Origin: Parascedosporium putredinis
Taxonomy: Eukaryota > Ascomycota > Sordariomycetes > Microascales > Microascaceae
Length of the DNA: 64,000 nt
Assembly: GCA_949357655.1 (NCBI GenBank)
Contig: CASHTG010000014.1
Location: forward strand, 62,001-126,000
Direction of reading: 5' to 3'
The notes under the pieces were generated by a model. The model did no database searches, had not been told where the DNA came from, and saw nothing but the letters and a program-made list of their open reading frames with translations. Positions 36,897 through 49,888 of the stretch are shown in pieces. Each line of letters begins with the position of its first letter. The stretch's first letter is position 1. Both the position numbers and the translations under genes were made by a program.

Positions 36897-38570
36897 ATGG
36901 TCACCGCTGCCCTTCCCGTCATCCAACCCAAGAGCGTGCCCACGGGATCGCCAGAGTACGAGACGAGGCGCGCTGAGATTCTCGGGGCTTTTGCCGACAG
37001 GATCCCCCAGTCGCTCCGTCTCCCTCTAGATCTCATCAACAACCCTCCCACTGATGTGTCGGGCATCCCGGCTTCCTGCGGTCTCCTGTCCGACCTGGAC
37101 CTCGAGATCACGGAAAACTACGATGCCGTCGGCCTCGCCGAGGCCATCGCGAGCCGCAAGTACACGGCCGTCGCCGTGGCTTCTGCTTTGCCAAGCGCGC
37201 CATCATTGCCCATCAGCTCACCTGCTGCTTGACGGAATGGTTCCTCGACGAGGCCGTTGCGCAAGCCAAGGGGCTCGATGACTACCTGGCAGAGCACGGC
37301 AAGACCATTGGGCCCCTTCATGGTGTGCCCCTGAGCATCAAGATTCACATGCCCATCGCCGGGACCTGGTCCATCCAGAGCTGCCTGGCTACGCTCGTCC
37401 AGGACAAGGAGGACTGCCAGATGATTTCCATTCTGCGCTCCCTTGGCGCCGTCTTCTACTGCAAGACCAACCAGCCCCAGACCATCATGCACCTCGAGAG
37501 CGACTCCCTCTGGGGCCGCGTTCTCAACCCTTACAACATCCACCTGTCCGCCGGCGGCTCCACTGGCGGCGAGGCTGCCCTCATCGCCCTCAAGGGTTCC
37601 GTGCTCGGGATCGGTACCGACATTGGCGGAAGCATCCGCGGGCCCTCCGCCTTTAGCGGCATCTACGGCTTCAAGCCCACTACTTACACCTTGCCCATGC
37701 GCGGATTCCTCGCTGCCCCTTTCTCTGCTGAGCTCAACGTCTTGTGCTCCACCGGCCCCATGTGCCGCAGTCTCCGCGACATGGACCTCTTCATGCGCTG
37801 CGTCCTCTCGGCCAAGCCCCACCTTCTGGACCCCAGGCTTGTGCCCATCCCCTGACCGGCCTCGCCGGCACTCCGGGCCGCCGCCTCAAGATCGGCATCA
37901 TTGAGAACGACGGCTTCATCGAGCCCCAGCCCCCGTAAAGCGCGCCATTGCGTGGGCGCGCCAACTTCTCACGGACCCGCGCTACGCGGATCTCGTCGAG
38001 ATCAAGGAGTTCAAGCCCTACGGCGCCGCGGACGCGTGGTCCAAGATTCGGCGCATGTACTGGCCCGACGGCGGCAGCGTCGTAAAGGAAGCCATCCAGT
38101 CCACCGGCGAGCCCGTCTTCCCTCTGAGCGACTGGATCTGGAAGGACGCCGAGCCCGCGGGTATGCAGACGGCCGAGGCCGTGAACCAGATGCGCCGCGA
38201 GCGAGACGAGTTCCGCTGCGACTTTGCCGCTGACTGGCACGCGCAGGACGTAGACGTGACCATTGGCCCGGCCTTTGTGGGGCCGGCCAGCGCCCATGAT
38301 ACAGCGTTTTACTGGACGTACACGTCTCTCTACAATTTCGTAGACTACCCCGGCGTTGTCGTCCCGACACCGATCAAGACGGAAACCGGCGAGAGCTACG
38401 CCGCCGACTACACGCCCTTGAGCGACGCGTGTAAGCACGTGAAGCAGTTGTGGGAAGAGTCGGATTTCACGGGCGCCCCGATTAACCTCCAGATTATCGC
38501 GCGCAAGTACCATGATAACGAGCTCTTTGCCGCCCTCACTGTTCTCAAGGCCATCTTTAACTTGTCTTAG
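36897..38570 (+). CDS. Amidase (amidase-signature family, acetamidase-like), three lost bases
   Basis: Hydrolyses carboxamides to acid and ammonia through a Ser-cisSer-Lys triad, cytosolic. After the ATG (MVTAALPVIQPKS) come the Lys-bearing strand GPLHGVPLSIKIH, the cis-Ser loop SAGGSTGGEAALI and the nucleophile loop GIGTDIGGSIRGPSAF. The C-terminal half (WIWKDAEPAG, VDYPGVVVPTPI, GAPINLQIIARKYHD) is standard for fungal acetamidase-type enzymes. Breaks near 37180, 37853 and 37935 each fit loss of one base; the last two are in C4 and C5 runs. Corrected length is 558 residues, normal for the family, with no intron. The position beside an MFS carrier and a Zn2Cys6 regulator suggests nitrogen release or detoxification of an imported amide. 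Confidence 0.85.
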
Positions 38571-41427
38571 ATGTATTTTACCATTTCTTCTCTTTTCTAT
38601 TTCCTCTTAATCAATGAATAAATGTAGTGTTGTTTCTTTATGAGTATACTCAAATCATCAGTGTCAGTGAAGTAGGGGCTACCCTCCACAGTAGAGGTAC
38701 ATTTTGTGCATCATACGTAACCTGAGCCGAGAAGTCTACTCGTCGTTGATTTTAAGATGTCCCCTAGAGCCGGCTCTTGTAGAGTGCTGACAGCTCTCGT
38801 CCGTGTCCTCGGCGCGGCTAAGCCGCCTCCCTTGCAGGTTCTAGATGCAGTACCAGCACGCACGGGCTATCCTACCTGGACTGTCCTTGAGCTGTCGAGG
38901 GGGCCACACTGCATCGTTAGTAATGCCCAGGAGCACGCTTATGCAGAGGCGCCTACTGAAAAGGGAACCTAGCCACGGGAGTAGCTACAACGAGAAGGTA
39001 CCGCACAGCAGCTATGGACTAGTCATAGGTCATACCCAAACTTGGTGGCAGAAGGTGGTGCTAAATCGTTCGGCCCTGCATTCGAGGTGCTCGGGTCCTG
39101 CCACCCCTCGATCTAGCAAGCCCTCGATACGGCATGTACGCCTTGGCTCTATCGTGGGAAAACCACTGATACTAGTCTACGACTGGATTCAAGTTTGACA
39201 TGCCGTTGATAAGGCAAGCTCTTGGCCATGTCCATCTCGGTATCAAGCCACGTTTATCCCGTCTCTGGTTCAAGAGGACTCGATGGTTGCCCCGTGATAG
39301 TAGCTCGCCCGCCTGCTATGGCAAGAAGTCTTGCAGTAGAAAAGACAAGTAGAACTTGCAGAATATCGAACTCTCCATACCGATAGACTGTATCCCCCAG
39401 CGTAGGGAATGCTGGCACAAGGGTCTGTAAGCCACACATTCTCTCTACATGTCTACTGCCGGGCTACCATTACTGGCTCCATAATGAATCGAACAGTCGT
39501 CCAACTCACCAAGATTCTCAGCTGGGTGGGCGAAATGTGTGGAAGTAGGCCGATTTCGGGGGCCAAGACCTACCATCTCTTCTTGTCCTATCTTCGCCAT
39601 CCATTATCCCCGGTTCATACTGGAAATAGTGCTAAAGCGTGGAGCCCAACTTTTGCACCCGCCGAGAATTCGACGCCCGTAAAAAGATTCAGGGCCATAG
39701 ATAGGCAATGTCTGTTCAACGCAAACTATTGCTTAGCTGCGGCCGCAGGCCACTTGTAGAAATATAATCGATAAAACTTGGCGGGTCTCTCACCGCGTCG
39801 AATCGATCAATTTCATCCGTGGATGTCTGGCGCGCACCGCGCTATCCACCCCTGCCGTTCTTCCCAAGATTGCCGATTTTACTCCGGAAGCAAGAAATTA
39901 TTCGCGATTTCGGAGATAAAGCGCCGCGTTAAGCTAGTTGGGAAACGTGCGGTTATTATCTACCAGCCATCTTATCTAATGGCGAGGATTAGCGTCCTCG
40001 ACTGTTATCAATGTGGGGCCCCTTATCGAGATATTGTCAACGAAAATTTTTCTTGCTTCCTTTCAGTGTGATCTTCGAAATGCTCTTGCTTTGCTTTGAT
40101 TCTTTGGTCGCGATACAAATAGTTCAGTGTTGTGGCGGTCGCCAGCCGGTTTCTCATGTCATAGGGCTGATATCTTGGAACCTTCCACTTTCTATGCCGT
40201 ATGGCGGAAGATTTTGCGAAACTCGTCGACTAGAAGCTAATGGAAACGATTGCATCCAGTAGCAGTGCCAAGAAGCACAGTGTGTGTAGTTTCCTGAAGC
40301 TTGATACATGTAATGTGTTGATGTCTAATTCGCCGATCCCATTCTCAAGCCTGGCAAGCATATTATAGGACCAGGCTGCATCAGCAGGCATTTGCATGGA
40401 AGCGGTTAGAAGACCTGTCGTGCAGGGAAAAAGTTGAGGCCTATTCATGCGGCAGGATCCATGGACTTCTTGCGTACGTCCAGTCCTGTAAAATCCGTGA
40501 ATCTCTTTGGAAACGATCAGATCCGTGATAGATCTCAAAGCAGCGAGTATATCAGCAAGTCGTACCGAGGTGGTTCATGGGAATACATGTACCGACTGAC
40601 TCTTGAAGCGTCAGTGCTGTTAGCTAAAACGCACTTTTAGCTAAAGCTTTGAAGTGTCTGTGGATCTGCCCGTCTGTGAATGTTGCCAAGTTGTAGCCAC
40701 CACCCATATATCCATAGCTCATGGTTCCGCTTTTCACACAAATATGCAGGATGAGTTTCCAAGATGTGCCCATGTCGTGGACCCGAATACAACCATCACA
40801 ATGTGGAAAAGAAATACGAATCTCTGAACGTGGAGACAACGCACCTCCCTCATTTCATGTTGATCAATTCCGCGTCCCTTATGTGTGTGGGTACCCGCCC
40901 GTACTATCAGTAGTCAGCTTCGTAGATTCTGAAGCGATCCGGTGTGTATTAACTGAAAGCCTGATGAGGCGCTTTAAGACGTACCTAAGTATATAATGGC
41001 TGAGCACCAGGCTGTGGTTATTGAGAGCCATGGATGCTTACCCCGCTCGTGGAACTGTCATTGACTGGTCTGTTGGATTAAGGGTGGTCAGGGACTGCAT
41101 CACGACCCAATCACTTAGATGCCTCAACCTAACCCCCACTTGAAAAAAGCAAGCTCGGCCGTGTCATGTCAAGGGGTTGCCCGCTTAGGAGCACCAATAA
41201 TAGAAAACTTCCGTGAGTGTATCAGCCCCTTTACTCGTATTACATATCCCCTCTTTCTTTGATCCCGCCCCTGCCTCTTTTCCTGCCTCGACTCTTCTTC
41301 TTTTAGTATCATTCTAGAGTGAACCGCACCGAGAGGTGAATCCCCTAGTTAGTTATAAAAGGGATTCCTTCATTTATCTTCTTATGACTGGCCTAGGATC
41401 GGTACTATCAAGTGCATATTATCGCGG
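38571..41427. other. 2.9-kb gene-free stretch
   Basis: The longest stretch without a supported gene. Frames are short, AT-richer than the flanks and without motifs. I see no transposon ends or tandem repeats. It separates the amidase group from the NACHT-WD40 receptor. Confidence 0.5.
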
Positions 41428-44400
41428 ATGTCGAGATTCACCAACGCGGGCTCTGGGCCGCAGAGCGTCAACTGGGGGGCCAACAGAACAATAACTCAGG
41501 CTCCGGCCCTCAACTAAACAACCCAATTATAGAGAATCTTCATTTGGGTCAGTATGATACTTTTTATCCATAACGGTAGCATTCTAATTCCGTCGCGGTC
41601 TCAATCAACAGGTGAAGATGTGCAAGGAACTAGGATACGACAGAGCATGGCAGCACTGCGGCTCACTAATCCTGTTGACGATAAGAAGAGGATTCAAGAT
41701 ATGAAAGGAGGTCTTCATGAAAAGTCATATGAATGGATAAAGGAGAATCCCGAATACAAATCGTGGAGAAGTGATGATACAAGCCGTCGGCTACTTTGGA
41801 TCAATGGTGACCCGGGCAAGGGCAAGACAATGCTGCTTTGTGGCATCATCAACGATCTGGAGGACAGCAAAATGGAAGATGGCATCTTATCCTATTTCTT
41901 TTGCCAGGCTACCGATTCGCAGTTGAACAGCGCCACTTGTGTTCTGCGCGGCCTAATCTATATGCTCGCGAAGAAACAACCCTGCCTGGCCTCCCACGTA
42001 CGGGACGAGTATGAGAGCAGCGACTCAGCCTTCACGGATATCAATGCTTGGTACGCATTGGAAAGAGTCTTTAAGAAAATTCTCGATGATCCTCACCTAG
42101 GAAGGGCCTGCTTCATTATTGACGCTCTTGATGAGTGTGAGATAGACAAGCGGAAGCTGGTGAAGCTGGTCGTTGAACAGTCGTCCGCTCATGCTCATAT
42201 CAAGTGGGTTGTCTCGAGTCGAAACTGCGACGAGATTCGTAGCATGTTGGGCAATATCTTCAACGATCGCAATGGCATAGTAAATCTAGAGGCCAACTCA
42301 CGGGCGGTCTCCGATGCTGTGGATATCTATATTCGGCATAAGGTCTCCCGGCTTCGCAAAGTCGAGGATCGAACGGTCAAAGAACAGCTCACCCAGAAAA
42401 TGTGTCAGAAGGCCCAAGGTACCTTCTTATGGGCTGCTCTCACTGCTCAAGAGCTTCACGACGCCGATAAAAGACACGTGCTAAAACTAGTCGACGAAAC
42501 TCCTCCGGGATTGGACGCTGTGTATGATCGCATGCTCACCAAGGTTGCAGAGGTGAAGCGGGGTGATTCAAGATTGTGTCTTCTCATTCTAGCGGCCGTT
42601 ATACTCGCGACCCAACCATTGTACTCGCGGAGCTGGGTGCTATATCTGGGTTGGACAAGGAGATTTCTGAAGACTTGGAGACTTTGCGATCACTTATCAG
42701 CAGCTGTGGGTATTTTCTCTCCATAAAAGATGGGATCGTATATCTCATACACCAGTCGGCCAAAGATTACCTAAACGAAACAGCGAGGAGCAAGATTTTC
42801 TGCAAGGGGGTTGATATATATATATATATATATCTCTATAGATATATAGGGGTTGCTCGAGCCCATTACGATTTGTTTACGCGGTCCCTTGACATCTTGT
42901 TGAGCAACGCTCTACGGCGGAACATGTACAATTTATCTCACCCTGGCCAACGGATCGCTGACGTTCATCGCCCCGAGCCGGACCCTCTTGCAACCATTCG
43001 GTATTCTTGCTTGCACTGGATCCACCATTTCTGCCTCGGGACTGAAAATGCAACTACTAATGAGGTTCGGCAGTTGTGCCCACGAATTCTACAGTTTTTC
43101 AAGCGCAAATTCCTGTTTTGGCTCGAAGCTTTGAGTCTACTAAAGGCAATGCCAGAGGCCGTGATTGCGATGAAAAAGTTCGAGAATTCACTCCAAGTAA
43201 CATATGAAGTCAAAAGGAGGCCAAGGTTTAGTCGGGATGGGCTGACACGGAAACAGCCCTTAGCACCACCTCGCAAGCTACTCAGTCTCGTCAACGACGC
43301 GAACCGGTTTATGCTCCACAATAAATGGATAATCGAGGATTCTCCACTCCAGACATACTATTCTGCTTTGATCTTCAGTCCCACTAAGAGCGAAATTCGG
43401 ACTTGTTTTGAACGAGAAGAGCCAGGGTGGATAAAAGTTCACAACATTCCAGAGAAATGGAGCCCGTGTTTGCAGACGCTGCAGCACCATGCCTACGGGG
43501 CCACATGGGTAGCAGTTTTAGCCGACGGCACTTATATGCGGTTGTTTCGCCCAATGATCAACGTCGGAACTTCCCTGTTCATGACCAACTGCAAATGCCT
43601 CAACGCAAACATGGGGACCCCAAGTCCGCAGCTGACAGTGCGTGCATTGTTTCGGGGTCTCGGGACGGCGCGATCAAAATCTGGGGCGCAACTACAGGTA
43701 GTAACCTACAGACGCTTCAACATAGCGGCGAGCTTACAGCACTGGGGTTTTCGGCTAGAACTGCACGTGTGGTTTCACGCTCTCCGGACGGCACCATTAA
43801 GATCTGGGATCTGGCCACGGGGAGTAGTGAGCTGACACTTCATCATAACGCACAACTTATGATAGTGGCCTTTTCACCTAATGGGCTGCAAATCATGGCG
43901 GGTTTCACTGACGGCACCATTAAGACGTGGGATGCAAGTACAGGCGGTGACCTAAGGACGCTTCGGCATGGAGCCCAAATTATGGCATTGGAATTTTCAA
44001 CTAATGTTATGCGCGCTATATCAGGGTCTGGCGATGGCACCGTTAAGATCTGGGATATGGCTGTCGGTAGTACCGTCCGGACACTCCGGAGTGGCGGGAA
44101 GCTCAAGACAGTAACACTTTCGGCTGATGGTAGACGTGCCGTTTCTGTATTAACAGATGGCACCATCAAAGCCTGGGATATTGCTACAGGTAACACCTTA
44201 CACACACCTAAACATGGAGACATCGTTCACACGGTGGCGTTTTCAACGGATGGTGGTCGTCTTATTTCGGTCTCTTATTCAGGCAAGATTAGGATCTGGG
44301 ATGTAGTTGCCGGCAAGAACCTAGGGATAATTATGCCTTATCACAGGATTGTGACAATGGTATTTTCAGCAGATTCTACACATATCGTCTTCGGCCATGT

Positions 44401-45819
44401 CGGGGGCACAATTACCATGTGGGATGTAACTACTCGTACGCTCCTACGAAAGTTTTCGCATGGCAATGGAGCAGTCTTATCAGTAACGATATCACATAAT
44501 GGTACGAGCGTTATCTCAAGCTCCAACGATGGAATTATCAAGATATGGGACCCAGCGAAAGGCAGTAATTGGCAAGAACATCACCGTACACGTGACGATC
44601 AACCGATGCTGTCAAGGGTGAGAATGAGGATGAATGCATTTTTAGATAGCCTGTTAGCCCCCAACTACCGCGATGGCGCCCTTACGACCCGGGATGGCAG
44701 TTATGACTTACTGAAGTCCTCGGGTAGCCCGTGGCCGAAATTTTCAGTCGATGGTATGCGTCTAGTTTTGGGGTCTAGCCAAAGTATCAACATCTGGGAT
44801 ACAATGGTGGAAGGTGACCCACTGCAAATTCCACATAGCGGCTGTGTGTAGAGTGGGATTTTCAACCGATAATAGTTGTGTTTGGTCGGTGTCCGACAAA
44901 GGGTCCATCAACATCTGGGATGCATTCACAGGAAGTAAGATACAGACACTTCAGCATGGTGAAGAGCGGATTACTGCAATTGCACTTTCTGCCACTGATA
45001 ATACCCGTATGGCTTCGAGCTCTAACAATGGCACAATCAAGATCTGGGATATAACTACAGGTAGTAGTACCTTACAGACGTTCCAGCTTAACGTCAGGGT
45101 CACGGTAATAGAGTTTTCAATTGACAATAAGCAAGTTATCTCGGGGTTCGACGACGGATCTATCAGGATTTGGGATGCAGAGACAGGCAGCAACGTACGA
45201 ACACTTCAGCACCGTGGTTGCGTCATTGCAGTTACATTTTCACGGAATAGTAAGCTTGCGGCCTCGAGCGCTGCATATGGCACCCTCATAGTCTGGAATA
45301 TAGAGGCGGGTGCTGCCGTGCAGACGTTTGAACCCAACGGGTGGGTTAATAGGCTGGAAATCTCAGCTGATGGCCTGCGTATGGCGTCAGTGTCCCCTGA
45401 GATTATCACGATATGGGATATTTCCTCTGGTAATCGTCTGGAGACAACTGAAGATGGCGCAGCGACGAGTTATGCGGCTTTTAACTCTAAGCACTTTGTC
45501 GAGTTTGACGCTCACCTCACGCTGCGTGGAGAATGGCTCAAGTATGACGGCAGAGAAATATTGTGGCTGCCACCCGACTACCAGCCAGGATTTATCGAAG
45601 CCTGCAGTTCAGCATTCGCCATCATTAGTCTCCAATGGCACAATCATCATTAAGTTTTCCACACCCCGACAAACATGCCATGATAGAAATTTGGTGCGCG
45701 CCACTTTTAGTTTAGTTTACATTCCTTTTGATGTACACCTCGTTAGCATTTCACATAGTGCTTTTGATATGAGCGTTGAGTGTTTAGCTAGCTTCCTGGG
45801 GACTATTAAGGGACTATAA
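41428..45819 (+). CDS. NACHT-WD40 receptor (fungal NLR) with sigma-like Gly/Asn/Gln amyloid motif
   Basis: Exon 1 (41428-41547) encodes a short N-terminus with NAGSGPQ, then, after restoring one G in a G6 run at 41473-41478, QQNNNSGSGPQLNN. This GSGxQ/Asn pattern resembles the sigma amyloid motif of fungal cell-death receptors. An intron (41548-41611) leads to the NACHT domain: Walker A GDPGKGKT, Walker B ACFIIDALDE, and later winged-helix-like HQSAKDYL. From about 43650 some 14 WD40 repeats follow (variants of DGTIKIWDxxTG), ending with ILWLPPDYQPG and NGTIIIKFS. Slips lie near 42600, 43640, 44830 and 45630, the first two fitting lost bases. The stop at 45819 is uncertain. Such receptors oligomerise on ligand binding and template a partner cell-death protein through the motif; no partner is visible here. 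Confidence 0.75.
42814..42833 (+). repeat. (AT)10 microsatellite inside the NACHT-WD40 coding region
   Basis: Ten AT units in phase with coding sequence, adding an Ile-Tyr run after FCKGVD. The family normally lacks this insert here. A 38-nt GT..AG reading of the segment would be too short for a usual fungal intron. Confidence 0.8.
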
Positions 45820-47437
45820 ATAAGTTCGTTTCCATTTTGAGCGAATGTATCCTTGCCACCTGACTTGGCAGGACGGCGATGGTGTTTCTTCTCGCCATTT
45901 CCATCTTTTCTTCTCTTTTTCATAGCCTCTCTTACTGTTGACTCTAGACATCTTAGAATGTTGGGACCGAAGGTAGGCCACCACCACCCATTAGTCCGCT
46001 TTACTGGTATACATTGAGGTAGTATACTAGAGAGAATGTGTAGGGGCGCGGAAGAGGGAGTCCCGCATGGGATATTCGACCAGCGTCTTCAGTTCTATAT
46101 AGCATCTCGAGCCTTTGGCTTTCGAATCTTTGCGACGCGTTTCAAAAAGTTTTCATCCCTCACTCATATAGTGTTCCTTCTCGAGCTACACTGGATTCTA
46201 TGGCCAATCCCCACGAGCGTGAATGGCTGAACATGGTTGCTTATTACAAGACCGGGTATCTGGAAACTGTGCAGTGGTGAAGAGGTATCCTGAGTATGTT
46301 CGCTACCAATCGTGCTGGCCGGTCTTGAATGTATTCCGGAAACGGGCTTTCTGTTAGCTAGTCACAAGGTACGGCTTTAGCGAGTCCTGTATCAACGACA
46401 CTGCCAAGGGATAATGATCTCGAAACAAGGCCCGCCCGTTCAGTTCGGTGGCGATGTAATAGAGGCGAGATACTGGTAGGCGCGTAACGTACCTAGTAGT
46501 GTTCTTGCCTCAGCAACAAGATTGGATGAGTAAATTCTGAAGAGTGGTTGGTGGCAACCTGCGCCGGCTTCCGCTTGATTGGCTCAACTACGAGGCGGTA
46601 TTTGTTGGCGCAGGATATAAGTGACCTTAGACCATAAAAGTTCGATCATTCTCCTATTCATTTCTTTTTCTAGCAGTAGTTACCTGCTTGATTGGGAGAG
46701 AAAAATTGAATGGACAATTCTGCCCTTTAATTCAGAAGCATTGCTGGATTATCTGATCCATCTGGCCTAGTAAGTCTGCGTTATTCATGAGGGGCCAGGT
46801 ATTTGGGAGGAAGGGAAGAGATACTGCACAGAGTTCAACAGGTGGCAACCCCAGGGGCATTTTACTCGCTTAAAGAAGCCGAACCGTGATTTCGGTATCT
46901 ACGTCTTCCCGACCCTAGAAAGGGTTGCCTTGTTTTCGGTTGTCAAAATACGGTTGCACTCCTATCAAGTACCCCCTCTTCCCCTAAGTGGCCTCCTCCT
47001 TTTCCCGATAATCCTTCTGGCAACCTTGCTCCAGGAGAATGATGTCCGAGTTGAAGCACTAAAAACCCTCCGCTACGGCCTAGCGCGGACTAGTGGCCCC
47101 CGTCTCGCGCCCCTCCCCCGCATTCTGCCCCGCGGGGAACCCTGTGGCCTTGTTTGGAGGTCCTGCCGGGTAGCCGGGACTCCCAAGACACGGAGATGGA
47201 TATAATCGGCCGTTGAGCCCGCCCCCTTCTCTCCCTCGCTGTGCAGTGTAGACGGGTGAAATATCATTTCGAGTGTGTTTGTTCTTGAAAAACAAAATAA
47301 GTGAACAGCAACAATCTTAGTCTCAGCATATTCCTAATCCCTTGATTCGTGTGCCCTCCTGAAAAAAAGAGAAAAGAACACAAACAGGCAAAGACCCATC
47401 TTCTCCTCCGTCTTCTTTTGCCACAAGAAACGCCACA
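45820..47437. other. Gene-free stretch
   Basis: About 1.6 kb with no supported gene; the right end is the presumed promoter of the hydrolase at 47438. Confidence 0.5.
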
Positions 47438-48655
47438 ATGTGTACAGACGCAGTACCACCTCCTCAGCACGAGATCCCGTCGGGAGACACGATCAAGGTC
47501 AGCATGATCAACACGGTCAACTTTGGCCCCGGAAACGTCGCCAAGCTCATGGGCCCTCCCGTTCCCTACGTCGAGCACTTTGGAACGAGCCCAGCCCTGT
47601 CCTTCCTCCTCGAGCACAGCTCTGGCCGCAAGCTCGTGTTTGACCTTGGCGTGCGCAAAGACTATCTCAACCTCGCTCCCAAGATCTCCAACTACATTCC
47701 CACCACGCCTTACAAATTCGATGTTACGCAAGACGTCATCGAGGTCTTGGAGGAGAATGGTATCAAGGGAGAGGATATCGAGGCCGTGATATGGAGGTAT
47801 GGCGCCCTTGCATCTGACTGCTTCACATCCCGTTCCCTTTTCTTTCTTTGGCTAACTCTTGCGATAGCCACTACCACTGGGATCATATCGGCAACCCTTC
47901 GCTGTTCCCCTTCTACAGATCTTATTGTTGGCCCAGGCTTCAAAGAAGAGATGCTCCCCGGCGCGCCGGCCAACCCTGAATCCGAAATTCTTGAGAGCGA
48001 TTACGAGTTGAGTTTCCCTATTCAATTCTGTTCCTCGTTACGTTGAGCTAACAAGTCCAGGGGCCGGAACCTCCGCGAGATTAACTGCACGGGCGAAGGG
48101 TCGCTCAAGATTGGCAAGTTTGACGCCTTTGACTATTTCGGCGACGGCTCCTTTTACCTCCTCGACACCCCCGGCCACGCCGTGGGCCATCTCAACGGCC
48201 TCGCGCGCACCACAAAGAACCCCGACACCTTTGTCTGGCTCGGCGGCGACATTGCCCATTACGGCGGCGAGTACCGCCCCTCCCAGTACCTGCCTATCCC
48301 GGACGGCGCCATCGAGCCGCACACCGGCTTCGTCCCCAAGCACAAGCCCTTTTGCCCCGGCGAGGAGTTTGCCAAGCTCCAAGAGTCGCGCGGCAGGAAG
48401 CCCAACGAGCCCCTGTACGAAGTCCGCTTCGGCACGGACCCTGTCCTGGCCATGAAGACCATCGGGCACATGCAAGAGTTTGACGTCAACGACAGCATCT
48501 TTGTCATTATTGCGCACGATCGCGACGTGCGCGACTTGGTTCCCCATTTCCCGGCGCAGCTCAACGATTGGAAGGAGCAAGGGTATGCCAAGAAGCTCAA
48601 GTGGGCGTTTTTGAGGGATCTGGACGCGTATTGGAAATCTGTAAATGCCATTTGA
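47438..48655 (+). CDS. Metallo-beta-lactamase-fold hydrolase (lactonase/lactamase-like)
   Basis: Metal-dependent hydrolase, probably cytosolic, acting on a lactone, lactam or similar ring. Three exons: 47438 to about 47796, about 47869 to 48008, and about 48060 to 48655. The ligand motif SHYHWDHIG forms across intron 1. It is followed by LLDTPGHAVGHLNGL (third His), WLGGDIAHYGGEY (Asp ligand) and FVIIAHDRD (last His). The N-terminus NTVNFGPGNVAKL and the long insert with PDGAIEPH are typical of a fungal subgroup related to N-acyl-homoserine lactonases. A one-base slip near 47915 (LFP to STDLIVGPGF) breaks exon 2. A similar fold is used in Fusarium to open benzoxazolinone rings; whether this gene does so cannot be told from sequence. 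Confidence 0.8.
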
Positions 48656-49888
48656 TCAAGTAGCTAGTAGCTCGTACATATCACACCATATTTGTTCATT
48701 ACCTTGCTTTAGTCATTGGCCAGTCGTGCGTGCGAAGTTGACTTGCCGACGGTGTATGATAGTTGGTTCACGTCAAATCCCACGACACGGATTTCTCAAC
48801 AGGGCTCGGTGGGTTCCTGACCAGTGTCCCCCATGTGCGGTCACTATTAAATGCGATCCCAGATCAGCTCAATTAATTGACTCTCTCCTAACAAGCGACA
48901 CATGGGAGGTTGACGGGGCAAATTGAAGAATTTCTCGTGATTACAAGTAGATAATAAACTTGACCATTTCCTAAAAACAATTAATTGATCTTGTTACAAA
49001 TGGGCTCATCTGACTGATTGTGAAAATGAGAAAATCGAGCAAAACTCTCAGCCGCAACCGTGCGATGCTGAATGAACCCCCGAGTTGTGTCCCAAAATTG
49101 CTTGTTGCATCAAGCATTCGCGGGAAGCTACTCCAAGAACGCTTCAGGAGGGTTGCCGCCCGGTAAAGTTGGTGATGCCGTGTCCCTAAGACTCCCGGTG
49201 AGGGGTCGGGTGTGTGTGTGCGTGTGTGGGTGACGAGAAAAGGAAGGAGGAGAAGGGGTGGCGGCGGAACCAATAGACTCGAGGTCTGGAACCGGTATCT
49301 TGGGCCCTCCCTACCAGGAGTTTATTACCGAGATGGAGGGTAGGGTGTGCTTCCCCATACGCCTTGAGCTAGGAGCTAGCAGCGTTCGTAGACATCACAT
49401 GGCCCGCGACAAGACTAGTAGAGAGGACGGACAGATACAGATTGCGGCTTGCCGCGTGCCGGCTGCATATGAACTCGAAGGCGCGATGGTGTTGTTGTTC
49501 CTAGCCACATTCATCATTTTGGAGGGGGAACTAGCTCGTTCTCGCCACCTTTTGGCTCGTCCCCCTCATCTCCAACTCCAGCCAAGGAGATCCGTGCTGA
49601 GCAGGTTGCCGAAAAGGCGACGCCCGCGCAGTCCAGATCCGGCGACGAAGACTTCCAGAATAAGCCTTATGTTCAATTGCCCGAATCAAGCTAGCGTTGG
49701 CAAAGGGGGTGAGCTTTTCTCGGGTGGCACGTTCTACCTCATGACACGATCCATTTGTTCGCACAGCACATGAGAGAGGGCGGCGCACGCTTTGCGTGTA
49801 AGTGGGCATCAATATTGGGAGCCCTTGTAGAAATGCGTGTTTACAAGAAAGAAAAAGATTATTATTCACTAGACTCTTGTTGTTTCGG
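48656..49888. other. Convergent 3' region, gene-free
   Basis: About 1.2 kb between the stops of the hydrolase and the second dehydrogenase. Only short motif-free frames; a GT-rich tract lies at about 49208-49230. Confidence 0.5.
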
